A stretch of 64,000 nucleotides of DNA from JABLTI01 sp035528035 (GTDB taxonomy: Archaea > Asgardarchaeota > Heimdallarchaeia > JABLTI01). The position numbers and the translations under genes are program-made. Location of the stretch: positions 383,410 to 447,409 of the forward strand of contig DATKZI010000014.1 of NCBI GenBank assembly GCA_035528035.1, in the 5' to 3' direction. The notes under the pieces are model-generated. The model saw nothing but the letters and a program-made list of their open reading frames with translations, made no database searches and was not told where the DNA came from. Positions 53,989-63,020 of the stretch are shown one piece after another. Within the stretch, counting starts at the first letter, position 1. Every line of letters begins with the position of its first letter.

Positions 53989-54846
53989 ATGAGAAGTAAA
54001 AAATCAATTGATGACAAAATAGTAGTAATTATTCCTGCTAGAAATGAAGAGAAACATTTGCCAGTAACTCTGAAAAGTCTTCTAAATCAAACACTTAAGC
54101 CAAGTAAGATAATAGTCATTGATGATGGTAGTACAGATAAAACCACTAAAATAGCTCAAAAATTCTCTGATGAGGGGATTTATGTAATTACAAGAAAAGA
54201 TAGAATAGGTGGTCCTAGTTTACTTGGCACACCAATGATGGCAATCCCTTTTAAAATAGGTTTCAAATTTATTGAAAAGCAAAAAATTGAATATGACTTT
54301 ATGATGATTTCAGGAGCAGATTGCATTTATCAATCAGATTATATTGAGAAATTAGTTAATAGATTAAAAGAGGATAAGAAGCTAGTTGTTGTTTCCAGCT
54401 ATCAATATGGTGAACCAATTAATAAGGATCATACAAGAGATGCTGGAAGGATAATCAAAAAGAATTTCTGGTAATATTATGGGGGGAAGTATCCTTATCC
54501 TTCATATCTTTGGGAAAGTGGTATAAATTTCAAAGCACAAATGCTAGGATTAAAGGTAAGGAGTTACACAGATAGCTATTACACATCACAAAGAACTAGT
54601 GGAACAAATGTCGACATGATAAATTATGGATTAATGCTAAGGGCAATAGGTTATCCATTTTTGATTGCTCTGGATAGAGCATTAAGAACTGCAAAGAGAA
54701 ATGGCGTGAAAGCAGCTATCAATCTAATCTCTGGTTTTCTACTTAAACCTCAATATTCATTTGATGCTAATCAAGAGATTAGAGAATATCTATCCAAATA
54801 TTTTATCCCAAACAAGGTCCGTTATTATTTCAATAAATCAAATTGA
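53989..54846 (+). pseudogene. Family 2 glycosyltransferase broken by an in-frame TAA
   Basis: A 285-codon frame encodes a GT-A glycosyltransferase (family 2) with VVIIPARNEEKHLPVTLKSL and VIDDGSTDKT at the nucleotide-sugar site, then MMISGAD where the DxD-type motif lies. The frame is cut by TAA at 54472-54474 (after KKNFW), but continues without shift from YYGGKYPYPSYLWE to the natural stop at 54844-54846. A single base change would restore it (the missing residue could be E, K, Q, S, L or Y). The two halves together have normal length. It follows wecB in a former glycan locus. Real pseudogene, or a sequence error. Confidence 0.78.
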
Positions 54847-54930
54847 GTATAAATAATTGATTAACAAATAACTAATAATATTAAATAGCTTAGAATAGTA
54901 CATTAGCTAGTAATTTAGGATGTAGATAAT

Positions 54931-55473
54931 TTGTCCAGTGGTAATGAAGCACTTGCATTGTGGAAACAATTGTTACTGTCGATTGTGGGAGATGAAAATG
55001 AGATTAGTTTAATCTTAAAACAAATCTCACAAAAACTTGGCTTGTCCTTAAAAGAAATTGCTGAAAAAGCTGATATCCCTGCAAGTACACTTTACAAACT
55101 AAGCTCTACAGAATCAGATACGCGTCTTTCAACTATTCGAAAATTAGTGCAATATATTCGTAGCGAAGAAAAAAAGACAACCAGTGAAGCTATATATGTT
55201 GGATTAATTACTTCTCGAGATGTTTTGGATACTCTAGGTAGTGAATTCATAATTAATGGGAAAACCCATCGAGTTAGAGAATATTTAGCTAATACAATTG
55301 AAGAAGAGATTACTATGGGAGTTCGTGCTGTAAGGGAAGGTATTAGTGCAATTGTTTGTGGACCTGTCGCTGCTAATACTTTGAGAAAAATAGTAGAAAT
55401 ACCGGTAGTTGGAATTGCTTTTAGCAAAGAATCTTTCATTCAAGCTTTAGAAAAAGTCCAGCCTAAAATTTGA
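54931..55473 (+). CDS. Helix-turn-helix regulator with C-terminal PrpR-N-like domain
   Basis: The 180-residue regulator has an N-terminal HTH of XRE type (LGLSLKEIAEKADIPASTLYKL, about 35-56). Its C-terminal sensor reads GVRAVREGISAIVCGPVAANTLR and then IPVVGIAFSKESF, resembling the first subdomain of PrpR-N ligand-binding domains. Such proteins are seen in archaea as one-component regulators with unknown small-molecule signals. The start is TTG at 54931, with AGGATG 11 bases upstream. The gene is single between the broken glycosyltransferase and the binding-protein remnant. Confidence 0.75.
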   Translation: MSSGNEALALWKQLLLSIVGDENEISLILKQISQKLGLSLKEIAEKADIPASTLYKLSSTESDTRLSTIRKLVQYIRSEEKKTTSEAIYVGLITSRDVLDTLGSEFIINGKTHRVREYLANTIEEEITMGVRAVREGISAIVCGPVAANTLRKIVEIPVVGIAFSKESFIQALEKVQPKI

Positions 55474-55546
55474 TTGGTCTTTTATTATTAATTTCATCCA
55501 AATGACTTTTATCTATTGATTTTCTTTGTAGCAATATTTCAAAATC

Positions 55547-56209
55547 TCAAGGTATAGCATAATGGAATTCTGCTTGATCAACGATAGACCAATTTTCCAT
55601 TGTTTGAAAGCTATTTTCCCACAGTAAAGCATCATAACCAATTAAATGTTCATCCATTACCAATAAACTCATAGGATAAATCATAACCACAGATGGTAAA
55701 TCATCATAAAGGATTGCTTGAATTTGCTTCCCCCAATAGTTTTTGTTATCCAAAGTTAGAGAAGAAGTATAATTGCTTATTGCCCAGTCCATGTCTTGAC
55801 TAGTATATTGATAGAAGTTATCACCAAATGGTGTGATAGATGAACTATCAAATAATCTTGTTGGATCCCAGTCAAGACCCCAAGATCAACCAATGAAAAG
55901 AATGTCAAACCCGCCTTCGTCATATGGTGGTATTGGATATTGTCCGGGATAACTCCACGTTCTTGGAATAATTTGGTTCCAACCGGTGTGGTCAAATATG
56001 TCAACACCAATACCAATCTTTGGTAGTTGTTCAACCATTAAAGTTGGTATTTGCCTCAATGTATATGAAGTAGGAGCCAGAACATCAATATAAAAAAAAG
56101 GCAGAGGATTCTCAGCACAATTAATATTCTCATTATTATCTGTTGCAAATAAACCACAACAGCAAATTACTAAGAATAAACAATAGACTTTATTTTGCCT
56201 TTTGGACAA
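55547..56209 (-). pseudogene. Decayed copy of the family 5 solute-binding protein (first lobe only)
   Basis: From ATG 56209 the frame gives a signal peptide (VYCLFLVICCCGLFA). About 190 residues follow that align end to end with the first lobe of the intact binding protein at 59.8-61.6 kb (for example VEQLPKIGIGVDIFDHTGWN, EGGFDILF and QDMDWAISNY). It is broken by TGA at 55886-55888, where the intact copy has Trp (GWSS). It ends at TGA 55547-55549 right after HYAIP, the last shared residues before the second lobe. The remaining about 370 residues are absent. Clearly a paralogue in decay, with the same unusual lobe order as the intact gene. Confidence 0.85.
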
Positions 56210-56388
56210 TCTTTTTCCCCTAAAAGAAATGTTTTTTTTAACCTAATAAAAGATTTACCCACTCATCATAAGGAATTTTAGTAATTTCAAATACCAAATA
56301 CTTGTTCATTATTCAATAGCCTTTTTTCAAATAATTAGCTTTAAAAGACTGATTACTTAATACTCATTTATTGGGTGCTATAAAAATT

Positions 56389-57351
56389 ATGACCTTGATT
56401 GTTGATGAGAAACAAAAAATTAGAGTTCCATTTGTAGAAAAGATAAAAGGATATGTCGATCTAACACGAGCTCATTTTGCTCCAGTTTGGCCATTGTTAT
56501 TTAGTACTGGTTTAATGTTAGCTTTTAAAGAAAGTAATTTCTTTTCTTGGTCGCTATTGATACGAGTTGCTCTTATAGGACTTTTTGGTTTTGAAGCAGG
56601 AATGGTTTTGAATGATATCTGGGATAGGAATATCGACCAGATAGAACCAGATGACAGAATGACCAAATATTGGAGACCTTTTAAGGAACGACCAATTCCA
56701 ACTAACAAAGTTTCATTGACTGAAGCGATAGTCGTTTTTTGCATATTTCTATCAATTACAGTCGGTTTAATAGCTACTTTACCTTTTCCTAATTTTCTTT
56801 ATGTTTATGGCATAATGATTTATGCTTACCTAGTTGAAACATTTTATAATCTTAAAAAACGAAAGCAGAAATTTTGTTTTGCTCAATTACTAGGTCGAAC
56901 TGATTTAGCAGTATTTCCAATTGCAGGTTATCTTTGCTTTGGAACTATAACTAATTTTTCTATCTTAATGATTTTTGCTTTCATCTATCCTTGGGCTTTA
57001 GCTCATTTAGGAGCAAATGATTTAGCAGATTTTGAAAATGACCAAGCTAAGAATTTAAACACTGTGACGGTACTCTATGGCATTAAAAGTAATATACTTT
57101 GGATTTCTATTGCTACATTACTAAACATCTCAATGATTCCAATTCTTTATATTTTTATGAATCTAGGGATCATAATGTTGAGTGGTGCAATCGTAGCTTC
57201 TGTATTCCTTATATTGGCAAATATTTTGATTATTATAAGAAAAACTCCGAAAATTGCACTTATAGTTCTTCCAATGTTTCATGCTTCATTGTTGATTTAT
57301 ACTACAACAATAATAAGTGATTGTGCAGTTTATTTAAGTTCTATTTTATAA
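56389..57351 (+). CDS. UbiA-family prenyltransferase
   Basis: The 320-residue protein with eight or nine membrane helices carries both Asp-rich UbiA motifs: NDIWDRNID (first, about 76-84) and NDLADFENDQAKN (second, about 210-222). It moves a polyprenyl group from its diphosphate to an acceptor. In archaea this family makes archaeal ether lipids (DGGGP synthase), quinones and heme; which acceptor applies is not clear. I chose ATG 56389 over TTG 56371; the ATG has GGGTG 11 bases upstream. Single gene, convergent with the HTH regulator gene. Confidence 0.86.
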   Translation: MTLIVDEKQKIRVPFVEKIKGYVDLTRAHFAPVWPLLFSTGLMLAFKESNFFSWSLLIRVALIGLFGFEAGMVLNDIWDRNIDQIEPDDRMTKYWRPFKERPIPTNKVSLTEAIVVFCIFLSITVGLIATLPFPNFLYVYGIMIYAYLVETFYNLKKRKQKFCFAQLLGRTDLAVFPIAGYLCFGTITNFSILMIFAFIYPWALAHLGANDLADFENDQAKNLNTVTVLYGIKSNILWISIATLLNISMIPILYIFMNLGIIMLSGAIVASVFLILANILIIIRKTPKIALIVLPMFHASLLIYTTTIISDCAVYLSSIL

Positions 57352-57356
57352 AATTT

Positions 57357-58145
57357 TTATTTTTCTTCATCTCTCAGATAATATTTGAATTCATTTGTTC
57401 CCATAAAAATATGCAAATTGAGTGTTTGTTTTTGATCATCTGGTACCTTTTCTTTAATCAATTCCTCTTTTAGATTCTTTTTAAATTCAGTTAAATCAAT
57501 TTGAAATTTCGCAAAAATCTCATAAAATTTAATTAAATGTTTTGTCTTTGAGAATTGTATTATTTCAGTGTTAAGCAATATATCAGCTGGTTCTATAACA
57601 AGATTTTTTCTAAGATAATCTTTTCCTTTCTTTTTTTTCAGTTCTTCTAAAATATTTAAAGCAACCGCGAAATCATTAATGATTAAATTTTGAATATTAT
57701 GTAATAAAGTCATACGATTTTTTACCTCTAACTGTAATCTAGGTAAATTTTCCTTTGTTAATATCTCATTTAAGAAAAATTCTCTTGCATCCTCTTCAGT
57801 CCTTTCCCGGTAGAGTAGTATTTCTTTTAAAACTTCTACGTTTCTCATCTCCTCTTCTTCTTGTTTTTTATCAGTGATTTTTCTGATAAATTTCGATAGC
57901 TTATAGAATTTACCCCAACTTGTAGCTGTTGTTTCAGCATCTACATCAATTAGTCCATCTGTTAGAAGCTGTTTTAAATATCGTATAGTTGTTGTTTCAG
58001 GTCTGCCTACTAAAAGGCTCAATTTTTTCAGATTCAAAGGTTCATATAATTGTAATGCTGTAATTATACCAAATTTTACCTCATCATAAACAATATCTTC
58101 ATATTTCTCAGTCATTTCTTTTGGTATTTCTTCTTGCTTGCTCAT
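57357..58145 (-). CDS. Winged-helix transcriptional regulator facing an MFS exporter
   Basis: The 262-residue protein has an N-terminal winged-helix domain of ArsR/TrmB style: YDEVKFGIITALQLYEPLNLKKLSLLVG then RPETTTIRYLKQLLTDGLI as recognition helix. A helical C-terminal region of about 170 residues (coiled, charged) probably dimerises or senses a ligand. It diverges from the MFS gene across a 160-base gap containing four related palindromes, which it very likely binds. This arrangement (regulator/exporter pair) is typical for drug-responsive control. The ligand is unknown. Confidence 0.82.
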   Translation of the reverse strand: MSKQEEIPKEMTEKYEDIVYDEVKFGIITALQLYEPLNLKKLSLLVGRPETTTIRYLKQLLTDGLIDVDAETTATSWGKFYKLSKFIRKITDKKQEEEEMRNVEVLKEILLYRERTEEDAREFFLNEILTKENLPRLQLEVKNRMTLLHNIQNLIINDFAVALNILEELKKKKGKDYLRKNLVIEPADILLNTEIIQFSKTKHLIKFYEIFAKFQIDLTEFKKNLKEELIKEKVPDDQKQTLNLHIFMGTNEFKYYLRDEEK

Positions 58146-58207
58146 TTTTTTATCCTCATATTATATTTAATTGCTTCAATTTAAAAATCTATTCTATTAT
58201 GAAAGTA

Positions 58208-58296
58208 ATTCCATTTTGGAATAATATTTATATATGGGTTTGTATATATTCCATTTAGGAAATAGTTTCAATTTGGAATAAATACTATTTTGGAGT
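58208..58296. promoter_or_regulatory. Array of four related palindromes (operator) between regulator and exporter
   Basis: Four 15-base sites fit ATTCCA-TTT-TGGAAT. They are 58208-58222 (perfect), 58248-58262 (ATTCCATTTAGGAAA), 58265-58279 (GTTTCAATTTGGAAT) and 58282-58296 (ATACTATTTTGGAGT). Centres are 40, 17 and 17 bases apart; TATA-like sequences (TATATATGG, GTATATATT) lie between the first two. The last site ends 9 bases before the MFS start. A half-site TGGAAT occurs within the MFS start codons. The divergent regulator probably binds them, giving control of both genes. Confidence 0.7.
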
Positions 58297-58305
58297 AAAT
58301 TAAAA

Positions 58306-59772
58306 ATGGAATTCGTGAATAATGTTGAAAAACAAACAGAAGAGTTAGTAGTTATTGATGAGACTAAAAGAAGATTCAAACATTTCCTCTTTTTATTCTC
58401 AGGACAACAAATATCCTTACTTGGTTCATCGATAGTATCTTTTGCTATAATTTGGTGGCTTACAATTACAACACAAAGTGAGTTAATGTTAGGAATTGCT
58501 TCATTAGTAAGTTTAGGACCTTATGTTCTAGTAGCACCATTTAGTGGAATGCTTGCTGATAAAGTAAATCGTAAAATGCTATTAATTATAATTGATGCTT
58601 CTCAAGCAATGTTAACTGTAACTTTATCGATATTATTTCTTACCAATAATATTTCTATAGCAGTAGTTTTTGTAATTCTTGGATTACGTGGAACAGCTCA
58701 AGCATTTCAAGCCCCGGTATCCATGTCTGTAACCCCTTCAATGGTTCCTCAAAAACATCTAAGTAGAATTAATGGTCTTAGCTATTTATTTAGTGGTTTA
58801 ATTAATATTGTTGGTCCAGTTATAGGTGCAGCATTATTTGCTATCCCTGGAATAAATATTGGTATGATCTTATGGATAGATATTGGAACCTTTGGAATAG
58901 CATTAATTCCTCTACTAATTGTTAAAATACCTCCTGTTAGCAAACCCGATCAATTAACAGGAGAAATTAGTAAAACTTCTTTTATTGCACAAGTCAGTGA
59001 AGGTTTTAATGCTCTTAAAAGTATTAAAGGTATGATAGCTTTACTTTTTGGTGCGATGATTATTAATTTCTTCTTTTCACCATTGATGGCATTATTATCT
59101 CTCTTCATTAACAAAACTCATGGTGGTTTAGAAGGTGATTTCGCATTAGTTATTGGTCTATTACAAGCAGCAATTGTCATCGGTGGTTTATTCATGTCCT
59201 TTTTCAAGGGATTTAAAAAACCAGTTCTCTTTTTAGTATTCAGTGTACTATTCCAATCATTATGTCAAATAGCTCTTACATTTGTACCAACCGATCTCTC
59301 AAGCAGATTTTGGATCATTGGAGCAATATTATTTGCATTCGCTTTACCATTTGCTATAATTGATGTGACCTTCATAACTAGTATTCAGTTAATGGTTCCT
59401 AAAGAAAAACTTGGTAGAGTTATTGCAACAATTATGGCAATAACACCAGCCATTCGTCCACTAGGACAATTCCTCTCAGGAGTAATAGCTGAATTTGTAG
59501 GAATTAATGCTGTACTTATAGTTACAGCGGTGTTGGGAATAGCTAGTCTCGTATTAATTTATTTAACTACCCCATTAAAAAATTTGGATTCTGAGATTCA
59601 TAAAACATTATTGAAAACTAAAATCGAAAAATCTACTAATGATACAATTATTGAAAAGAAAGAAGAAGAAGATAAGCAATTTAATTTAGTAGAATTCGGA
59701 GAAAAAATTGAACTTGATTTTATTCTAAAAACACATGATATATCAGAGCAAATAAGTGAAGGAGTAAAATAA
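58306..59772 (+). CDS. MFS exporter of the MFS_3/drug-efflux type
   Basis: The 488-residue carrier has about twelve helices, with the loop motif ADKVNRKMLLII after helix 2 and GLRGTAQAFQAPVSMSVTPSMVP, which is typical of enterobactin/macrolide-type MFS_3 exporters. An acidic, mostly hydrophilic tail of about 60 residues follows the last helix. It lies downstream of the operator array and faces a winged-helix regulator. It probably removes a toxic or signalling compound; the substrate is unknown. Confidence 0.9.
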   Translation: MEFVNNVEKQTEELVVIDETKRRFKHFLFLFSGQQISLLGSSIVSFAIIWWLTITTQSELMLGIASLVSLGPYVLVAPFSGMLADKVNRKMLLIIIDASQAMLTVTLSILFLTNNISIAVVFVILGLRGTAQAFQAPVSMSVTPSMVPQKHLSRINGLSYLFSGLINIVGPVIGAALFAIPGINIGMILWIDIGTFGIALIPLLIVKIPPVSKPDQLTGEISKTSFIAQVSEGFNALKSIKGMIALLFGAMIINFFFSPLMALLSLFINKTHGGLEGDFALVIGLLQAAIVIGGLFMSFFKGFKKPVLFLVFSVLFQSLCQIALTFVPTDLSSRFWIIGAILFAFALPFAIIDVTFITSIQLMVPKEKLGRVIATIMAITPAIRPLGQFLSGVIAEFVGINAVLIVTAVLGIASLVLIYLTTPLKNLDSEIHKTLLKTKIEKSTNDTIIEKKEEEDKQFNLVEFGEKIELDFILKTHDISEQISEGVK

Positions 59773-59796
59773 GCTTAATTCATAAAAAACTATAAA

Positions 59797-59832
59797 AAAA
59801 GGTAAAAGTGAAAACTTTACCTTTTAATTTTT
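59797..59832. terminator. Bidirectional hairpin between MFS and solute-binding-protein genes
   Basis: AAAAGGTAAA(AGT) pairs with (ACT)TTACCTTTT around GAAA (59797-59825). A T run follows for the rightward gene (AATTTTTTT) and an A run precedes it for the leftward gene, so it could stop both. It overlaps the last codons of the binding protein. Confidence 0.6.
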
Positions 59833-61595
59833 TTAAATAAAATTGAACAGCAACCAACTAATCCAAGTATTGATAAGATATATGGTAAATCAATACTGGC
59901 AGATGATGCATATGAAAAATAGATTCCTGTAGCTTCCATTTCTGCTAATGCTAATTCTAAAGAATATTCCATTGGTAATAATGATTCATCGAAAACTGTT
60001 GCAGCAGACGGACAACCAGTAACACCAGGCTCTCCAAGTCCAAATAATACTTCATTAACCAAATCTTCTCTTGGAACCATATAGCTAATGGCTCTTCTTA
60101 TGTGTCTAGCTGATTCAGCGCTAGCAATGGGACATAACTCACCTGTTCCAAAATAAGGATTATTCATATTTATCACCATTTCTTGTACTGATGGATCTTT
60201 TACTAGTTCATATTTGCAGTTGGTTTCTGGAATCTCATCTAATTGAATGGTAAAATGTGAACAAATCATATCAAGATTTTCATTTTCCAAATCTGATAAT
60301 GCGGATTCTTTATTGGTGTAAAACTCAAAATAGATATCCTCAAAATAGGGAGTTATTCCTGACCAATCATCGTAGTAGTTATTTCGTTTTAAGTGTATAA
60401 AATCATAAGTGGTGTTATATTCTTCCAGATAATATGGTCCAGTACCAACTAGCTTATTTGGTGTTAAAGAAGCCCAATTAGCTGCTTGTGATTTTTGATA
60501 TTCAGCAGTAACATTTAACCAAATGTGTTTTGGCAAAATTGGTAAAGCTAAATTCCTATCTTGGAATACATATGGTTCCTTAAATGATATTTTAAGCTCA
60601 AATTCATCAAGAATTGTTATCGATTGAACTTCAAGATTTTTAGCCCAGATACTCTCTGAAGGGTTGTCAAATTCAGGATCCATTATAATGGTATAACTAT
60701 ACTCGATATCAGTAGCGTTCAATTTCACTCCATCAGCAAATTTAACATTTGGATTGAGAGTAATAGTATAATTCATACCATCTGTTGATTCGATGGTTGT
60801 AGCTAAATTTGGGATATATTGATGATTGTCATTAGGATCTGTACTTCGAGTAACAAGACCTGTATAAATTTGATTCAACCATTGTTCATCGAAGAGTGAA
60901 TTGCAAGTATAAATGTAAAAATCATCTATTTCTGAAGGAATTGCATATCGAAATTCTGTTTGACCAGGGATAGACCAATTCTCCATTGTGTGATGATCAT
61001 TTTCCCATAATACCCCATCCCAACTGGTAAATTGATCATCCATAACAACTAAATTCTTCGGATAAACCATTGATATTTCTGGAAGATCTCCATAAAGAAT
61101 TGATTGTACTTCTGCCCCCCAATAATTTCTATCCTCAGCAGTTAAAGAGGAACTATAATTTGAAATAGCCCAATCCATTTCTTGACTGCTATATTGATAG
61201 ACATTATTACCACTTGGAATAATTGAATCACTATCATAAAGTCCCTTGGGATTCCAATCAAGGGAAGAACTCCAACCTTGAAAGAGAATATCAAACCCAC
61301 CTTCAGCATAGGTTGGAACAGGCAATGTACCAGGATATGCCCATGAACGTGAATAAATTTCAGTCCAACTCGTTACATCAACCAAATTAACACCAATGCC
61401 TATTTTTGGTAATTGTTCTTGCATTTCCAAAGCCCAAGGATTTGGTCCAGCCATATAAGTTGGTGCTAATAAGCTTATACTAAAAAAAGGTACAATATTT
61501 TCGCACTCAGCATTTACATTGATATTAACACCTATAGGCAAAACCAAAAAAATAATTCCTAATAACAAAATTTGACTTAAAAGTTTACTCTTCAT
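59817..61595 (-). CDS. Family 5 solute-binding protein, circularly permuted lobes
   Basis: The 592-residue protein from ATG 61595 (an earlier start at 61649 would put 18 residues before a clear signal peptide) starts with a signal peptide (to about 29). Residues 35-220 match the C-terminal lobe of DppA/OppA (LEMQEQLPKIGIGVNLVDV, GGFDILFQGWSSSLDW, NVYQYSSQEMDWAI). Residues 225-540 match the N-terminal part (QIYTGLVTRSTDPNDNHQYI, NPNVKFADGVKLNATDI, GTGPYYLEEY, HIRRAISYMVPREDLVNEVLFGLGEPG). So the lobe order is reversed relative to the family. It ends with a membrane helix and KKIKR, so it is anchored on the outside of the cell. Its permeases are not adjacent; dppBC at the other end of the window are candidates. 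Confidence 0.85.
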   Translation of the reverse strand: MKSKLLSQILLLGIIFLVLPIGVNINVNAECENIVPFFSISLLAPTYMAGPNPWALEMQEQLPKIGIGVNLVDVTSWTEIYSRSWAYPGTLPVPTYAEGGFDILFQGWSSSLDWNPKGLYDSDSIIPSGNNVYQYSSQEMDWAISNYSSSLTAEDRNYWGAEVQSILYGDLPEISMVYPKNLVVMDDQFTSWDGVLWENDHHTMENWSIPGQTEFRYAIPSEIDDFYIYTCNSLFDEQWLNQIYTGLVTRSTDPNDNHQYIPNLATTIESTDGMNYTITLNPNVKFADGVKLNATDIEYSYTIIMDPEFDNPSESIWAKNLEVQSITILDEFELKISFKEPYVFQDRNLALPILPKHIWLNVTAEYQKSQAANWASLTPNKLVGTGPYYLEEYNTTYDFIHLKRNNYYDDWSGITPYFEDIYFEFYTNKESALSDLENENLDMICSHFTIQLDEIPETNCKYELVKDPSVQEMVINMNNPYFGTGELCPIASAESARHIRRAISYMVPREDLVNEVLFGLGEPGVTGCPSAATVFDESLLPMEYSLELALAEMEATGIYFSYASSASIDLPYILSILGLVGCCSILFKKIKR

Positions 61596-61911
61596 TTTAA
61601 TCCCCAAACAAATTAATCGATAAATAATGATCTCATGCTTGTTGTTCAACTTGATTAGTCATGTAATTTTAGGTTAAACAATTTAATAAAATCATTTTAT
61701 AGTTTTAATTAGTGTGCAACTTTATAAAAAAGTGGTGATAATAACTTTAAATCAAATTAGTCGAAGAAAAATCCGATTTATATCGAAATTTCTATGTAAA
61801 ATGGGCTTCTAATGGTATTCAAAAAAATTTTAAATGAGTCTAAATATAACTAAATAATTAGCTTGAGTTATTCAAACTAATTCTTAATTGTTTTTAACAG
61901 GGGATTATAAA

Positions 61912-62874
61912 TTGTTACAAAAACAAGTTTTAAGATTTAAATCTCAAAAAAGTATTTTTTCTTTATTATTTATTATTTTGTTATTTCTAAGCAATTTTTC
62001 TTTTTTGCTTGTTCAAGGTGACGAGACAGCTGCAATTAATGTTGTCTTTGATGAATCTCATAATCCTATCTTTTACAGTGAAATGGTTGATATTCCTTTC
62101 GTTTCAGGAGCATACAAGGAATTTGCTGAGCTACTTGAAAATAACAGTTATAATGTAGATACTTTCAATAACACTCTTTTATATTATGTTGAGGAAACTT
62201 TTGATGAAGTAGATATCCTAATTCTTAGTTGCCCATCAAAAGCTTATATGCCTGGTGATTTCACATATATTGAACAATGGGTGCATAAGGGAGGATCATT
62301 ATTTGTAATAACTGATTATGGTCCATATGGTAATGCTGTTTCAGGTTTACTAGAGAAATTCGGTTATGCAGAAAAAGGTGATGATATTAAAGATAGCGAT
62401 GATAATTTAACCAGCACATCACAAACGAAATTTTATGTTGATGGATCAAATTTACACTCACATCCTGCATTGGGTGCTGTCTCTCGAGTAGAATTTACTA
62501 GTCCAGATGGTTTAATTGAGATACCCGATGATTCTGTTAGTTTGATAACAACAGATAATGATGGAACAGCTTATTGGGGTGATACAGGAATTTCTGCAAA
62601 TAATGTCACCATATTGAGTGTATTAGAAGGTGGTTTAGCTAAAAAGGGAAAAGTTGTGGTTTTTACTGATGCTAATCCTTGGAATAATTGGTATGATACG
62701 GATAATGACACTATAATAGATTTCTTTGATGCTGATCATGCTGAACTTGCTTTAAACCTCATTAATTGGTTAGCGATTAAAAGTACTCAAGGTTTTCCAA
62801 TTAGAAATATCTATCTCTCGATTTTTATTACTTTTAGTTGTCTAGCAATCATTACTAAAAGAAAAAAGAAATAA
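61912..62874 (+). CDS. Secreted, membrane-anchored GATase-like protein (DUF4350-like)
   Basis: The 320-residue protein has a signal peptide (SIFSLLFIILLFLSNFSFLLVQG). A Rossmann-like domain follows, starting INVVFDESHNPIFYSEMVD, with VDILILSCPSKAYMPGDFTYIEQWVHKGGSLFVITDYG and later KGKVVVFTDANPW. This resembles the DUF4350/GldG-like group of class I glutamine-amidotransferase folds without the catalytic Cys. A C-terminal helix with KRKKK anchors it. Function unknown; ligand-binding or protein-binding is likely. I chose TTG 61912, with GGGG upstream, over TTG 61888. It diverges from the solute-binding protein. Confidence 0.72.
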   Translation: MLQKQVLRFKSQKSIFSLLFIILLFLSNFSFLLVQGDETAAINVVFDESHNPIFYSEMVDIPFVSGAYKEFAELLENNSYNVDTFNNTLLYYVEETFDEVDILILSCPSKAYMPGDFTYIEQWVHKGGSLFVITDYGPYGNAVSGLLEKFGYAEKGDDIKDSDDNLTSTSQTKFYVDGSNLHSHPALGAVSRVEFTSPDGLIEIPDDSVSLITTDNDGTAYWGDTGISANNVTILSVLEGGLAKKGKVVVFTDANPWNNWYDTDNDTIIDFFDADHAELALNLINWLAIKSTQGFPIRNIYLSIFITFSCLAIITKRKKK

Positions 62875-62910
62875 ATTGATCTCTTATGATCAATTTTACT
62901 TTTTTTATTA
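62873..62910 (+). terminator. Hairpin terminator after the GATase-like gene
   Basis: A 9-base stem (AAATTGATC/GATCAATTT) with loop TCTTAT is followed by TACTTTTTTTATT. It begins within the stop codon. Confidence 0.65.
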
Positions 62911-63020
62911 TACTAACAATCTACTATAAATTTTATTTGAACTTAAAGCATATAGTTAATTTTATTAAAAACAAAACCAATTAATGTAAAGTTAAATTGC
63001 TTATTCTAGGTAGATAAAGA

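Noticed and set aside
55777..56034. Separate gene in another frame of the binding-protein remnant
   Set aside because: It overlaps the remnant out of frame and shows no resemblance to any protein; the remnant's own frame aligns with the intact copy.
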